Of a DNA stretch of 64,000 nucleotides, positions 25,253-34,836 are shown in pieces. A program made the translations under genes and the position numbers. Origin of the DNA: Vitreoscilla sp. (GTDB taxonomy: Bacteria > Pseudomonadota > Gammaproteobacteria > Burkholderiales > Neisseriaceae); NCBI GenBank assembly GCA_030150505.1, contig JASLFS010000001.1:1-64000 (forward strand). Reading direction: 5' to 3'. How positions within the stretch are numbered: the stretch's first letter is position 1; each line of letters opens with the position of its first letter. Below the pieces are notes generated by a model. That model was not told the DNA's origin. It made no database searches and saw only the letters and a list, made by a program, of their open reading frames with translations.

Positions 25253-26794
25253 TTATTTAATGGCTTCTTGATACATTTTTTCTGCACGGGTGAACTTTTC
25301 TTGCATTTCAGAAGAAGGCTCTTTATCTGATAAGCTGCCTACGATAATGGCGATTGTTGCCAAAATGAAGCCAGGAATAATTTCGTATAAACCTGTTGCA
25401 TCAGCCAAAGATGTACCACCGAAGTTGGTTGTCCACAAGATAATCGTTGCGGCGCCAGTAATCATGCCCGCAATGGCTCCTCGGCGAGTCATGCGCTTCC
25501 ACAGTACCGATAGCAAGATAACAGGGCCAAATGCAGCGCCAAATCCTGCCCAAGCGTATGCAACCAGTTTTAAAATGCCACTATGTGGATCTTGTGCTAG
25601 TGCAATGGCGATTAATGCAATCACCAATACCATTGAGCGACCAAACCAAACCAATTCTTTTTGGCTTGCTTTAGGGCGTAGTAAACCTTTGTATAAATCC
25701 TCAGTTAGCGTGCTTGAGCAAACCAATAATTGGCAGCTTAATGTACTCATGACTGCTGCTAATACTGCTGATAACACCACACCAGCTACCCAAGGGTTAA
25801 AGAGAATTTTAGTTGCTTCTAGGAAAACCAATTCGCTGTTTGCAAAAACAGATTGTGAGCTTTTCCATTCTGGGATTTGGCTAAAGAATGCGAAACCAAA
25901 AAAGCCAGCAGCTACTGCGCCAGCTAAACAAAAAACCATCCATGCCATGCCGACACGGCGAGCATTTTTCATGGTTTTTGCACTGTCAGCTGCCATGAAG
26001 CGAGCCAAAATATGAGGTTGACCAAAGTAGCCTAAGCCCCAAGCCAATAGTGAAATAATGCCAACGAATGTCATGCCTTCAAATAGATTCCAACGCGAAG
26101 CTTCAATGGATTGTAGCGCTTGCCAGCTGGTAATCGAAGTGTCGCCAACTTTACCAATGGCTACGAAACAGAAAATTGGCAATAAAATTAATGCAAAAAT
26201 CATCAAACCAGCTTGTACTGTATCAGTCCAGCTAACGGCTAAATAACCACCAATAAAGACATAAATAATGGTTGCAATGGCACCATACCAAATGGCTTGG
26301 TGATAAGGTAAACCGAAAGTTGTTTCGAATAAACGCGCGCCAGCAACAATGCCAGAAGCACAATAAATCGTGAAGAAAATAAGAATAATAACGGCAGAAA
26401 CAATGCTAATTACTCGGCTTGGATCTTGGAATCGTTGTTTGAGATATTCGGGAATGGTTAAAGAATCGTTGCATACTTCTGTGTGAACGCGTAAGCGACC
26501 AGACATGATATACCAGTTTAACCAAGCGCCAATGCTTAAGCCAATGGCAATCCAGCTTTGTGATAAACCAGTGGCAAATATGGCACCAGGTAAGCCCATG
26601 AGTAACCAGCCGCTCATGTCTGATGCGCCAGCGGATAGGGCGGTAACCATCGTGCCCATTTTACGACCGCCTAGAATATAATCTGACAGGTTTTTTGTTG
26701 ATAAATATGCGAATAAACCGATGAGTATCATGCCAATTGTATATATTACAAAGGTATATTTCATGGGTGTCATATCAAAAGCTTCTTCAAGCAT
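25253..26794 (-). CDS. putP: sodium/proline symporter
   Basis: Inner-membrane Na+/proline symporter of the SSS family. The 513 residues (about 13 membrane segments) begin with a first helix followed by DYILGGRKMG and GASDMSGWLLMG, the PutP signature. FFTIYCASGIVAGARLFE and a GLGYFGQPHILARFMA block follow. The first residues MLEEAFDMTPMKYTF leave the start open between 26794 and two later ATG codons. It is divergent from putA across a control region with twin operators, so proline import and breakdown are co-regulated. Confidence 0.96.
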   Translation of the reverse strand: MLEEAFDMTPMKYTFVIYTIGMILIGLFAYLSTKNLSDYILGGRKMGTMVTALSAGASDMSGWLLMGLPGAIFATGLSQSWIAIGLSIGAWLNWYIMSGRLRVHTEVCNDSLTIPEYLKQRFQDPSRVISIVSAVIILIFFTIYCASGIVAGARLFETTFGLPYHQAIWYGAIATIIYVFIGGYLAVSWTDTVQAGLMIFALILLPIFCFVAIGKVGDTSITSWQALQSIEASRWNLFEGMTFVGIISLLAWGLGYFGQPHILARFMAADSAKTMKNARRVGMAWMVFCLAGAVAAGFFGFAFFSQIPEWKSSQSVFANSELVFLEATKILFNPWVAGVVLSAVLAAVMSTLSCQLLVCSSTLTEDLYKGLLRPKASQKELVWFGRSMVLVIALIAIALAQDPHSGILKLVAYAWAGFGAAFGPVILLSVLWKRMTRRGAIAGMITGAATIILWTTNFGGTSLADATGLYEIIPGFILATIAIIVGSLSDKEPSSEMQEKFTRAEKMYQEAIK

Positions 26795-26953
26795 GAATTT
26801 CTCCTAATTGAATAATCAAGACTACTATTTCTCTCTGGGAACCCCATCAATAAAGCATCTTGTGTAAGGGTGTATTGTATTATTTGGTTATTGTTTTGTA
26901 CAAGATTGTTAAGATTAGCATAAGAATATGCTTTGATGCTAATAAAAAAATAA

Positions 26954-26990
26954 AAAGGTTGCACCTTTATATTAAAAAGGTTGCACCTTT
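26954..26990. promoter_or_regulatory. twin PutA-type operators between putP and putA
   Basis: The 15-base palindrome AAAGGTTGCACCTTT occurs exactly twice, at 26954-26968 and 26976-26990, spaced 22 bases, about two helical turns. Each contains GTTGCA, the known E. coli PutA recognition core. PutA here has an N-terminal ribbon-helix-helix domain, so autogenous repression of putP and putA in the absence of proline is expected. Confidence 0.82.
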
Positions 26991-27066
26991 TATTTTTCAT
27001 GGTTACTATTCGAAATAATTTTGTCATAAATACAGATATTCTTGCAATAGGAACTAGGGAGGAACA

Positions 27067-30000
27067 ATGTCAAATCAAACAACTGTGGGCGTGAAATTAG
27101 ATAATCACACGCGAGAACGTTTAAAAGAAGCTGCTGTTAAAATCAACCGAACTTCGCATTGGCTGATTAAGCAATCTATTTTTCATTACTTGCATTTATT
27201 AGAACAAGGAAAAAGTGTTGAAGACATTGCTTTGCTAGAAAGTGGTGAATTAGAAAGCGTTGATGAAGTATTAAGCAATGCACCATTCTTGCAATTTGCA
27301 CAAAGCATTTTGCCACAAGGTTTTTTGCGCTCTAGCATCACTTCAGCCTATCGCCGTCCAGAGCATGAAATGGTTTCAATGTTATTGGAATCCGCTCGAT
27401 TTAGCCCAAAAGATAATCAAGCTGTTTTCGATTTATCAAAATCGTTGGTTGATAAGCTGCGCACACAAAAGAAAACCATTGGTAAAGCAGGGATTGTTCA
27501 AGATTTATTGCAAGAATATGCTTTGTCATCACAAGAAGGCATTGCGTTAATGTGTATGGCAGAAGCTTTATTGCGTATTCCAGATAAAGCCACTCGTGAT
27601 GCATTGATTCGCGACAAAATTGGTAAAGGCGATTGGAAAGCGCACTTAGGTGGTGGCTCAATGTTTGTGAATGCCGCAACTTGGGGCTTGATGCTCACTG
27701 GTAAGTTAGTAGCCACGCACAGTGAGAAAAATTTATCAAAATCACTGAATGGTATTTTGGCAAAAAGTGGTTCTCCATTAATTCGCAAAAGTGTCGATAT
27801 GGCCATGCGTTTAATGGGCGAACAATTTGTTTGTGGTGAGAATATTGCTGAAGCGCTTGCCAATGCTCAAAGCATGGAAGAAAAAGGCTTCTTGTATTCG
27901 TACGATATGTTGGGCGAAGCTGCATTAACAGAAGAAGATGCTCAAGATTATTTACAATCTTATCGCCAAGCAATCCTAGCAATTGGTAAAGCTTCAAATG
28001 GTCGTGGTATTTATCAAGGACCTGGTATTTCGATTAAATTATCAGCATTGCATCCTCGTTATACTCGTGCGCAATATGATCGTGTTATGGATGAATTGTA
28101 TCCGCGCGTTTTAGAACTCATGCAAATGGCTAAAGAACAAAATATTGGTGTCAATATCGATGCTGAAGAAGCCAATCGTTTAGAGCTATCTTTGGACTTG
28201 TTGGAGCGATTATGCTACGAGCCTAGTTTAGCGGGTTGGAATGGCATTGGTTTTGTGATTCAAGCTTACCAAAAACGTTGCCCATTTGTGATTGATTATT
28301 TGGTTGATTTGGCAAAACGAACCAATCACCGCTTAATGGTTCGCTTGGTAAAAGGCGCTTATTGGGACAGTGAAATTAAAATGTCTCAAATTGAAGGTTT
28401 AGAAGATTATCCTGTTTATACACGCAAAGTGCATACGGATATTTCTTATGTGGCATGTGCTCGCAAAATGTTAGCAGCTCAAAATGAGATTTATCCACAA
28501 TTTGCATCGCATAACGCACGAACGTTGGCATCTATTTACCAAATGGCTGGTCGTCAGCATGTTGAAGGACAATATGAATTCCAGTGTCTGCATGGCATGG
28601 GTGAGCCATTATATCAATATGTGGTTGGCAGTGGTCAAGGGCAATTGGGTGTGCCTTGCCGTGTTTATGCGCCAGTGGGAACGCATGAAACATTATTGGC
28701 TTATTTGGTACGCCGTTTGTTGGAAAATGGTGCTAATACATCGTTTGTGAACTTAATCGCTGATCCCAATAATGCCGCAGAAGATTTGGTTATTGACCCT
28801 GTTGTGGTGGTGGAAAAAGCAGCAGATGCCACAGGAGTGGTTGGTTTGCATCACGATAAAATTGTTTTGCCGCATGATTTATACGGAAAAGAGCGAATCA
28901 ATTCGTTTGGTTTTGATTTTTCCAATGAGCATCGTTTGGCATCATTATCCGCTGCATTGTTGCATTCAAGCCAAGAGCCATGGTTATCATTGCCTATTTT
29001 AGACACTATTGCACCAGAGGGTGAAACTTATCCAGTTTTGAATCCTGCTAATCAGTTTGATGTGGTTGGACATAGCCGTTTTGCAACATTAGATGAGGCT
29101 AAAAAAGCCTTGGATATTGCCCAAAACGTTGCGCCAATATGGCAAGCAGCAACGCCAGCAGAGCGAGCAGCTGTGTTAGAAGCCGCTGCGGATTTAATGC
29201 AAGAAAGAACCGAAGTTTTAATTGGATTGTTGGTGCGTGAAGCAGGTAAAACATTTGCCAATGCCATTGCTGAAGTACGCGAAGCCATCGATTTCTTGCG
29301 TTTTTATGCAAGCCAAGCCAAAACCATTTTCCAAAATGATACGCACCGTCCATTGGGAATTGTTGTTTGTATTAGTCCTTGGAACTTCCCATTGGCGATT
29401 TTCATTGGCCAAGTATGTGCAGCATTGGCAGCAGGTAATGTGGCGATTGCCAAACCAGCAGAACAAACGCCGTTAATTGCCGCTGAAGCCATTCGCTTAT
29501 TATTGGAAGCGGGATTAACTGCTGGTGTGGTTCAATTATTGCCGGGCGAAGGTCATATTGTTGGTGATGCCTTGGTAAAAGATAGCCGTGTTAAAGGCGT
29601 TATGTTTACCGGCTCAACAGAAGTGGCACGATTGTTGTCACAAAATATTGCAGGGCGTTTAGATGATCATGGTCAACCCATTCCATTGATTGCGGAAACG
29701 GGTGGTCAGAATGTGATGGTTGTTGATTCATCAGCACTAACAGAACAAGTGGTTGTTGATGTGATTAATTCTGCTTTTGATAGCGCTGGCCAACGTTGTT
29801 CTGCTTTGCGAGTATTGTGCGTTCAGGAAGAATGCGCAGATCGTGTGGTAAGAATGTTAAAAGGAGCGATTGCTGAATATCGCTTAGGCTCACCAGATGA
29901 TTTTGCCGTGGATATTGGTCCTGTTATTGATGCGGAAGCAAAAAATAATATCGAAAACCATATTACCCAAATGCGTGAGGCTGGTCATGCGATTACTCAG

Positions 30001-31008
30001 TTATACCATGATGATCGTTTTGATAATAACAAAGGCTTTTTTGTTGCGCCGACGATTATTGAAATTGATGATATTTCAGAATTGAAGCGTGAAGTCTTTG
30101 GTCCTGTTTTGCATATTGTTCGTTATCGCCGAGAAAACTTACCCCGTTTAATTGATGACATTAATGCAACAGGTTATGGCTTAACAATGGGCGTTCATAC
30201 GCGTATTGATGAAACCACTGAAGCCATTATTGCTCGTGGGCACGCTGGGAATATGTATGTGAATCGAAACATGGTTGGAGCGGTGGTGGGTGTACAGCCA
30301 TTTGGCGGTGAAGGTTTATCTGGTACAGGTCCTAAAGCTGGCGGTCCATTGTATTTACATCGTTTATTGTCAACTTATCCACAAGATAGCGTTGCTCGTA
30401 GTATTGCATTGTTAAATGAGCCAGCTTTGACTGAACAGCTAGCACAGCTCAAGGAAAACAAATCCACAGCGATGGTTGATTTTGAAAAATGGTTACAAGC
30501 TGAAAATAAATCCACATTGCTAAAACAACTGCAAGAAAATGGCTCGTTGGTTGGTTTGAATATCTTATTGCCGGGACCAACAGGAGAAGACAATATTTAT
30601 CATCTGAATGTTCGTGAAAATGTATTGTGTTTGGCTGATGACGAAAATGATTTATTGGCACAATTATTGGCAATCATTGCTGGCAATACAAAAGCCACTT
30701 GGGTGAAAAATACCATGAGTGAAAAATTGTATGCATCATTGCCAAATAGTATTCAGAAGCACATCCAGTTGGTTGATGATTATATGAATACTGATATCAC
30801 TATCGATAGTGTGCTATTTCATGGTGATGCTGATCAGCTGCAACAAGTCAGTATTGAATTATCACAAGGTGAAGGCGCTATTATCGGCATTGCAGCGATG
30901 AATAGGGGAGAAGTGGTTGTTCCTGCTTTGCGTTTGTTGGTTGAACGTTCAATTAGTATTAATACTGCAGCAGCCGGTGGTAATGCCAATTTAATGATGA
31001 TTGGATAA
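27067..31008 (+). CDS. putA: trifunctional PutA: proline dehydrogenase, P5C dehydrogenase, repressor
   Basis: Oxidises proline to glutamate at the inner membrane and represses the put genes. The 1313 residues include an N-terminal ribbon-helix-helix DNA-binding domain (TTVGVKLDNHTRERLKEA, residues about 5-45). An FAD proline dehydrogenase barrel of roughly residues 250-560 contains VRLVKGAYWDSEIK. An aldehyde dehydrogenase domain follows, with AETGGQN and catalytic Cys911 in SAGQRCSALR. A C-terminal domain completes the E. coli-like architecture (1320 residues). AGGGAGG precedes the ATG. The twin operators upstream fit its repressor domain. Confidence 0.97.
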   Translation: MSNQTTVGVKLDNHTRERLKEAAVKINRTSHWLIKQSIFHYLHLLEQGKSVEDIALLESGELESVDEVLSNAPFLQFAQSILPQGFLRSSITSAYRRPEHEMVSMLLESARFSPKDNQAVFDLSKSLVDKLRTQKKTIGKAGIVQDLLQEYALSSQEGIALMCMAEALLRIPDKATRDALIRDKIGKGDWKAHLGGGSMFVNAATWGLMLTGKLVATHSEKNLSKSLNGILAKSGSPLIRKSVDMAMRLMGEQFVCGENIAEALANAQSMEEKGFLYSYDMLGEAALTEEDAQDYLQSYRQAILAIGKASNGRGIYQGPGISIKLSALHPRYTRAQYDRVMDELYPRVLELMQMAKEQNIGVNIDAEEANRLELSLDLLERLCYEPSLAGWNGIGFVIQAYQKRCPFVIDYLVDLAKRTNHRLMVRLVKGAYWDSEIKMSQIEGLEDYPVYTRKVHTDISYVACARKMLAAQNEIYPQFASHNARTLASIYQMAGRQHVEGQYEFQCLHGMGEPLYQYVVGSGQGQLGVPCRVYAPVGTHETLLAYLVRRLLENGANTSFVNLIADPNNAAEDLVIDPVVVVEKAADATGVVGLHHDKIVLPHDLYGKERINSFGFDFSNEHRLASLSAALLHSSQEPWLSLPILDTIAPEGETYPVLNPANQFDVVGHSRFATLDEAKKALDIAQNVAPIWQAATPAERAAVLEAAADLMQERTEVLIGLLVREAGKTFANAIAEVREAIDFLRFYASQAKTIFQNDTHRPLGIVVCISPWNFPLAIFIGQVCAALAAGNVAIAKPAEQTPLIAAEAIRLLLEAGLTAGVVQLLPGEGHIVGDALVKDSRVKGVMFTGSTEVARLLSQNIAGRLDDHGQPIPLIAETGGQNVMVVDSSALTEQVVVDVINSAFDSAGQRCSALRVLCVQEECADRVVRMLKGAIAEYRLGSPDDFAVDIGPVIDAEAKNNIENHITQMREAGHAITQLYHDDRFDNNKGFFVAPTIIEIDDISELKREVFGPVLHIVRYRRENLPRLIDDINATGYGLTMGVHTRIDETTEAIIARGHAGNMYVNRNMVGAVVGVQPFGGEGLSGTGPKAGGPLYLHRLLSTYPQDSVARSIALLNEPALTEQLAQLKENKSTAMVDFEKWLQAENKSTLLKQLQENGSLVGLNILLPGPTGEDNIYHLNVRENVLCLADDENDLLAQLLAIIAGNTKATWVKNTMSEKLYASLPNSIQKHIQLVDDYMNTDITIDSVLFHGDADQLQQVSIELSQGEGAIIGIAAMNRGEVVVPALRLLVERSISINTAAAGGNANLMMIG

Positions 31009-31028
31009 TAAATCATTGGTTGAAAAAG

Positions 31029-31060
31029 AAAAAACCGAAGGTGATACTTCGGTTTTTTTA
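31029..31060. terminator. convergent terminator putA/hydroxyacid dehydrogenase
   Basis: AAAAACCGAAG pairs with CTTCGGTTTTT around GTGATA, with a T run on the plus strand and a matching one on the minus strand. Confidence 0.9.
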
Positions 31061-31082
31061 TTGCTTAAGATAAGTATTGGTT

Positions 31083-32039
31083 TTAAACAACAACACATTC
31101 AGGTTTGCCAGCTACAAAAGCATTAATATTTTGGCATAGAATATTAAATAAACGCGTCATGGCTTCTTGGCTGCCCCATGCCATATGTGGCGTGATGATT
31201 AAATGAGGCAGGCGAGTGGATAATAATGGGTTACCATTTTTGGGTGGCTCTTCTGTTAATACATCAATTCCAGCCCCACCTAATTGACCATATTTTAGTG
31301 CTGCAACCAAAGAAAATTCATTCACTAAACCACCACGACCAACATTGATTAATACCGCTCCTGGTTTCATGGCTTGTAATTCTTTTTCATCAATCATATT
31401 GAATGTTTCATCATTCAGTGGGCAATGCAACGACAGCACATCGGCAGTTTCTATGGCTTGCTGAAATGGGACATAGCCTTCTCGACATTGTTGAGCTTGT
31501 TTGTGCTCTGCGAAGATAACATTCATTCCAAACGCTTCAGCTCTTTTAGCAAAAGCTTGTCCAATACCACCTTTCCCGAAAATAGCCAAAGTTTTACCGT
31601 TAACATCATGCATTGGGGAACCAAAGTGGCAAAAATGGGGTGCGTTTTGCCAAATGCCTGCTGAAACGTCACGTTGGTATGCTGGAAGTTGACGCATTAA
31701 TGCGAGCATGAGCATAAAAGCGTGTTCTGCTACTGAGTCGTTGCCATAAGCTTGGATATTGCTGACGATAATATTGTTTTTCTGACAATATTCAATATCA
31801 ACATGGTTATAACCTGTGGCTGCAATGGCTATCATTTTAATATTGGGATTGGTTTGTAAAATGTCAGCCGTTAGTTTGACTTTATTGGTGATAATAATAT
31901 CTGCATGAGCAATTCGTGAAATGATATCCTCATTCATGGTTTGTTCATGGCAAGTTAGCTGGTGTGGAAAATTGAATTGAAAATCCAAAGGCAACAAAGT
32001 GCCTTGGTCAAGACAAACGATGTTTAAATTGTTTTGCAT
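31083..32039 (-). CDS. D-2-hydroxyacid dehydrogenase (HprA/glycerate dehydrogenase-like)
   Basis: NAD(P)-dependent D-2-hydroxyacid dehydrogenase. The 318 residues have the Rossmann motif GKGGIGQAFAKRAEAFG and the catalytic triad in NVGRGGLVNE (Arg), DVLTEEPP (Glu) and TPHMAWGS (His). The IAATGYNHVD and NDSVAEHAFMLMLALMR segments are closest to hydroxypyruvate/glycerate dehydrogenases (HprA), but the substrate cannot be fixed from the sequence. It stands alone, converging on putA. Confidence 0.88.
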   Translation of the reverse strand: MQNNLNIVCLDQGTLLPLDFQFNFPHQLTCHEQTMNEDIISRIAHADIIITNKVKLTADILQTNPNIKMIAIAATGYNHVDIEYCQKNNIIVSNIQAYGNDSVAEHAFMLMLALMRQLPAYQRDVSAGIWQNAPHFCHFGSPMHDVNGKTLAIFGKGGIGQAFAKRAEAFGMNVIFAEHKQAQQCREGYVPFQQAIETADVLSLHCPLNDETFNMIDEKELQAMKPGAVLINVGRGGLVNEFSLVAALKYGQLGGAGIDVLTEEPPKNGNPLLSTRLPHLIITPHMAWGSQEAMTRLFNILCQNINAFVAGKPECVVV

Positions 32040-32284
32040 GGTATATTCTTTTTTTTGAGTTATGTACTAGCGCGGAATTATTTGATTATAACAATAGTTT
32101 TCAATCGGCGATTGATTGACAAAATTTAGCATTTGTAAATACGATAGTCATTATTTGAAAATTCATTTAAAATATATCCGTTAATACTTAAGTATTTGGT
32201 TTTTATTGCTTAATAAACTGTAAAAAACATAGTATTTTAGAAATTATATTGACGTGTTAGTAAAAAAGTTATTAGGAATAAACG

Positions 32285-32983
32285 GTGTTAAATTTACAAA
32301 AAGTCATAGTTGGTCAACCTGCGCAAGCGGGGGAATATGTTTTTTCATGTATTAAAGATTTGCATGATTCAAAGCAATTAAAATCCATAGGATTAGCAAC
32401 AGGTAGCACCATGATGCCCGTTTATCAAAAATGGCGTCAAAGCTCTGCAAGTTTTAATGATGTTGTAACGTTTAATTTAGATGAGTATGTCGGTTTATCT
32501 GCAGATAATTGCAATAGTTACTCTTATTTTATGCATCAAGAGTTGTTTAATCACGTTACTTTTAAATCCCATTATTTATTAAATGGTGTTGCCAGTAATT
32601 TACAACAAGCTTGTGAAGATTATGAGCAAGCATTGCAAGATAACCCATTGGATTTACAGTTATTAGGCGTGGGTGAAAATGGGCATATTGCCTTTAATGA
32701 ACCAGGCACTTCTATCGATTCAGTAACACATTTGGCGCAATTAACAGATTCAACCATCAATGTTAATAGTCGTTTTTTTGAAGAAGATGATGCTTTGCCT
32801 ACGCAGGCATTAACCATGGGCATTAAATCTATTTTAAATGCCAAAAGAATTATTATTGTGATTTTAGGCGAAAAAAAACGCGCGGCATTAGAAAAATTAT
32901 ATGCAGGTAAAGTGGATGATGTTTGGCCTATCACATATTTATTGCAGCATCCTCATGTTACTGTGGTAACTGATTTAGTTTAA
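32285..32983 (+). CDS. nagB: glucosamine-6-phosphate deaminase
   Basis: Converts glucosamine-6-phosphate to fructose-6-phosphate and ammonia. The 232 residues, with ATGSTMMPVY, NLDEYVGLS and LGVGENGHIAFNEPG, match the compact NagB form. It starts with GTG at 32285, with TTAGGAAT correctly placed upstream. No nagA, nagK or PTS gene is adjacent, which is unusual. The amino sugar may come from peptidoglycan recycling; AmgK at 61599-62603 is another amino-sugar enzyme in the window. Confidence 0.9.
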   Translation: MLNLQKVIVGQPAQAGEYVFSCIKDLHDSKQLKSIGLATGSTMMPVYQKWRQSSASFNDVVTFNLDEYVGLSADNCNSYSYFMHQELFNHVTFKSHYLLNGVASNLQQACEDYEQALQDNPLDLQLLGVGENGHIAFNEPGTSIDSVTHLAQLTDSTINVNSRFFEEDDALPTQALTMGIKSILNAKRIIIVILGEKKRAALEKLYAGKVDDVWPITYLLQHPHVTVVTDLV

Positions 32984-33020
32984 TAAAACATATATAGCGT
33001 ATTAGTTAGGGTTGGAAAAA

Positions 33021-33344
33021 ATGGAATTAATCATTGAAGATTTGGTAGATGGTACTGGTAAAGAAGCAGTAAAAGGTTGTGAAATTACGGTTCATTATGC
33101 TGGTTTTTTAGAAGATGGTACGAAGTTTGATTCAAGTTTGGACCGAAAACAGCCTTTAAGTATTACTTTGGGCGTTGGTATGGTTATTAAAGGTTGGGAT
33201 GAAGGTTTTGCTGGCATGAAAGAAGGCGGAAAACGCAAGTTGACTATTCCTCCTCATTTGGGCTACGGTGCCAATGGAATTGGTAATGTTATTCCACCGA
33301 ATGCTACTTTAATTTTTGAAGTGGAATTATTAAAAGTCGATTAA
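33021..33344 (+). CDS. FKBP-type peptidyl-prolyl isomerase
   Basis: A single-domain FKBP of 107 residues with no signal peptide, so cytoplasmic. Typical residues are VHYAGFLEDGTKFDSS, VIKGWDEGFAGMKEGGKRKL and PPHLGYGANG, giving a complete FK506-binding active site. The ATG at 33021 is preferred over the in-frame TTG at 33012 on family length. It follows nagB by about 40 bases on the same strand and may share its transcript. Confidence 0.93.
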   Translation: MELIIEDLVDGTGKEAVKGCEITVHYAGFLEDGTKFDSSLDRKQPLSITLGVGMVIKGWDEGFAGMKEGGKRKLTIPPHLGYGANGIGNVIPPNATLIFEVELLKVD

Positions 33345-33457
33345 TTGATACTCAATAATGTTGTATTAATATCAACAATCCAGATTCTTAGTTAATACAA
33401 ATCAATATTTGATGAGTATTTATGAACTCTTACAGTTATTGTTATTACACTATATGC

Positions 33458-33470
33458 TACAGTGACTGTA
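33458..33470. promoter_or_regulatory. palindrome before the diiron ODP gene
   Basis: TACAGTGACTGTA is a perfect 13-base palindrome with a G centre, 17 bases before the GTG start and just before the AAGGAG ribosome site. A third half-site, TTACAGT, lies at 33430-33436. The arrangement suggests an operator overlapping the start of transcription. It does not match the FNR or Fur consensus, and the binding protein is unknown. Confidence 0.45.
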
Positions 33471-33487
33471 AAGCAAGGAGAATAATT

Positions 33488-34288
33488 GTGTCTGTAGTGT
33501 TATACGATGATGGAAATCATAAATGCGTTGCATTTACTGACCTGGTTACTGGTGAAGGTGTTCAAGCTAACCAGTTTGCAATTGCAAACGGCGGTGAGGG
33601 CATGTTGCTAGATCCTGGTGGTAACTTAACTTACAAAAACTTATTAGCAGAGATGTCTAATTATTTCTTACCATCACATTTGAAATATATTTTTGCATCA
33701 CATCCTGATCCAGATATTATTGCATCAGTGAATGGTTGGTTGTTGATTACAGATGCAGAGATTTTAATTGCTCAAGAGTGGGATCGTTTTATTCCTCATT
33801 TTTGTTTAAAAGGTGCGACAGTAGGGCGCTTAAACCCAATTCCACCTGAAGGCATGATTGTGAAGTTGAATGACTCAAATTTACAATTAATTCCTGCTCA
33901 CTTTTTGCATTGTGTCGGTAACTTCCATGTTTACGACCCAATTAGTAAGATTTTATTTAGTGGTGACGTGGGTGCTTCTTTGGTGGATGCAGAAACTGCA
34001 GCAGCACCAGTGGTTGATTTTGATGACCATTTGGTTTCTGGTTCTATGCAAGGTTTCCATGAGCGCTATATGAGTGGTAATGCTGCTTGTCGCTATTGGG
34101 CTAATATGATTCGCCAATTAGATGTTGAGTGGATTGTTCCTCAGCATGGTGCTTCATTCAAAGGCAAAAAAATGGTTAACCGCTTCTTGGATTGGATTGA
34201 AAACTTGCAATGTGGTATTGATTTAATTTCGCAAGATGATTTTGTATTAGATAAAATGCAAATGTTCCACGATAAACGAGATGCATAA
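33488..34288 (+). CDS. stand-alone diiron metallo-beta-lactamase-fold protein (ODP type)
   Basis: A 266-residue protein with the beta-lactamase-like diiron fold of flavodiiron proteins but no flavodoxin or rubredoxin domain. Predicted iron ligands follow the ODP/FDP order: His72, Asp74 and Asp76 in SHPDPD, His141 in AHFLHCVGNF, Asp160 in LFSGDVG and His220 in PQHGASF. The first motif is H-x-D-x-D rather than the H-x-E-x-D-H of true flavodiiron enzymes. Known ODPs bind O2 and act as sensors in some bacteria. GTG 33488 is the start because AAGGAG lies just upstream; the open frame before it is low quality. No chemotaxis gene is nearby. Confidence 0.8.
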   Translation: MSVVLYDDGNHKCVAFTDLVTGEGVQANQFAIANGGEGMLLDPGGNLTYKNLLAEMSNYFLPSHLKYIFASHPDPDIIASVNGWLLITDAEILIAQEWDRFIPHFCLKGATVGRLNPIPPEGMIVKLNDSNLQLIPAHFLHCVGNFHVYDPISKILFSGDVGASLVDAETAAAPVVDFDDHLVSGSMQGFHERYMSGNAACRYWANMIRQLDVEWIVPQHGASFKGKKMVNRFLDWIENLQCGIDLISQDDFVLDKMQMFHDKRDA

Positions 34289-34292
34289 ATAT

Positions 34293-34322
34293 GAAAAAAG
34301 CTGCTAATTGGCAGCTTTTTTC
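34293..34322 (+). terminator. terminator after the ODP gene
   Basis: AAAAAAGCTGC pairs with GCAGCTTTTTT around TAATTG. Confidence 0.92.
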
Positions 34323-34413
34323 ATTTAGAGACAGAACAACGTATAATGTTATAAAATATGAGATAATTTATGATATTTTAATATAAACCATTAATTAACT
34401 TAGGGAATTATTT

Positions 34414-34758
34414 ATGACACTTCCAGCTTGTCCACAATGTCAGTCAGAATACACTTATGAAGATCAAGGGCATTTTGTTTGTCCTGAATGTGCTCACGAA
34501 TGGAATGAGCAAGAGGGTAAAACTTCTGAGGATGAATTAATTGTCCGTGATGCACATGGCGAAATTTTGCAAGATGGCGATACCGTTACATTGATTAAAG
34601 ACTTGAAAATCAAAGGCAGTTCACAAGTGATTAAGCAAGGTACTAAAGTAAAAGGTATTCGTGTGCAAGATGGCGCTTCTAACGCAGACCATGATATTGC
34701 TTGCCGAATTAATGGCTCGCCAATGAATTTAAAATCAGAGTTTGTAAAAAAAGCATAG
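34414..34758 (+). CDS. yjdM: YjdM/PhnA-family zinc-ribbon protein
   Basis: Small cytoplasmic protein of 114 residues with an N-terminal zinc ribbon (CPQC at 6-9, CPEC at 23-26) and the C-terminal PhnA domain (VRDAHGEILQDGDTVTLIKD, then VKGIRVQDG). Despite the old PhnA name, the family is not shown to act on phosphonates and has no firm function. AGGG lies before the ATG. No phosphonate genes are nearby. Confidence 0.92.
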   Translation: MTLPACPQCQSEYTYEDQGHFVCPECAHEWNEQEGKTSEDELIVRDAHGEILQDGDTVTLIKDLKIKGSSQVIKQGTKVKGIRVQDGASNADHDIACRINGSPMNLKSEFVKKA

Positions 34759-34836
34759 ATTTATCGACATAGAGCAACTGATATAAATCGACTACAATAG
34801 AGGCTTAGCCTCTATTTTTGTTTGAGAAAGCCTTCC

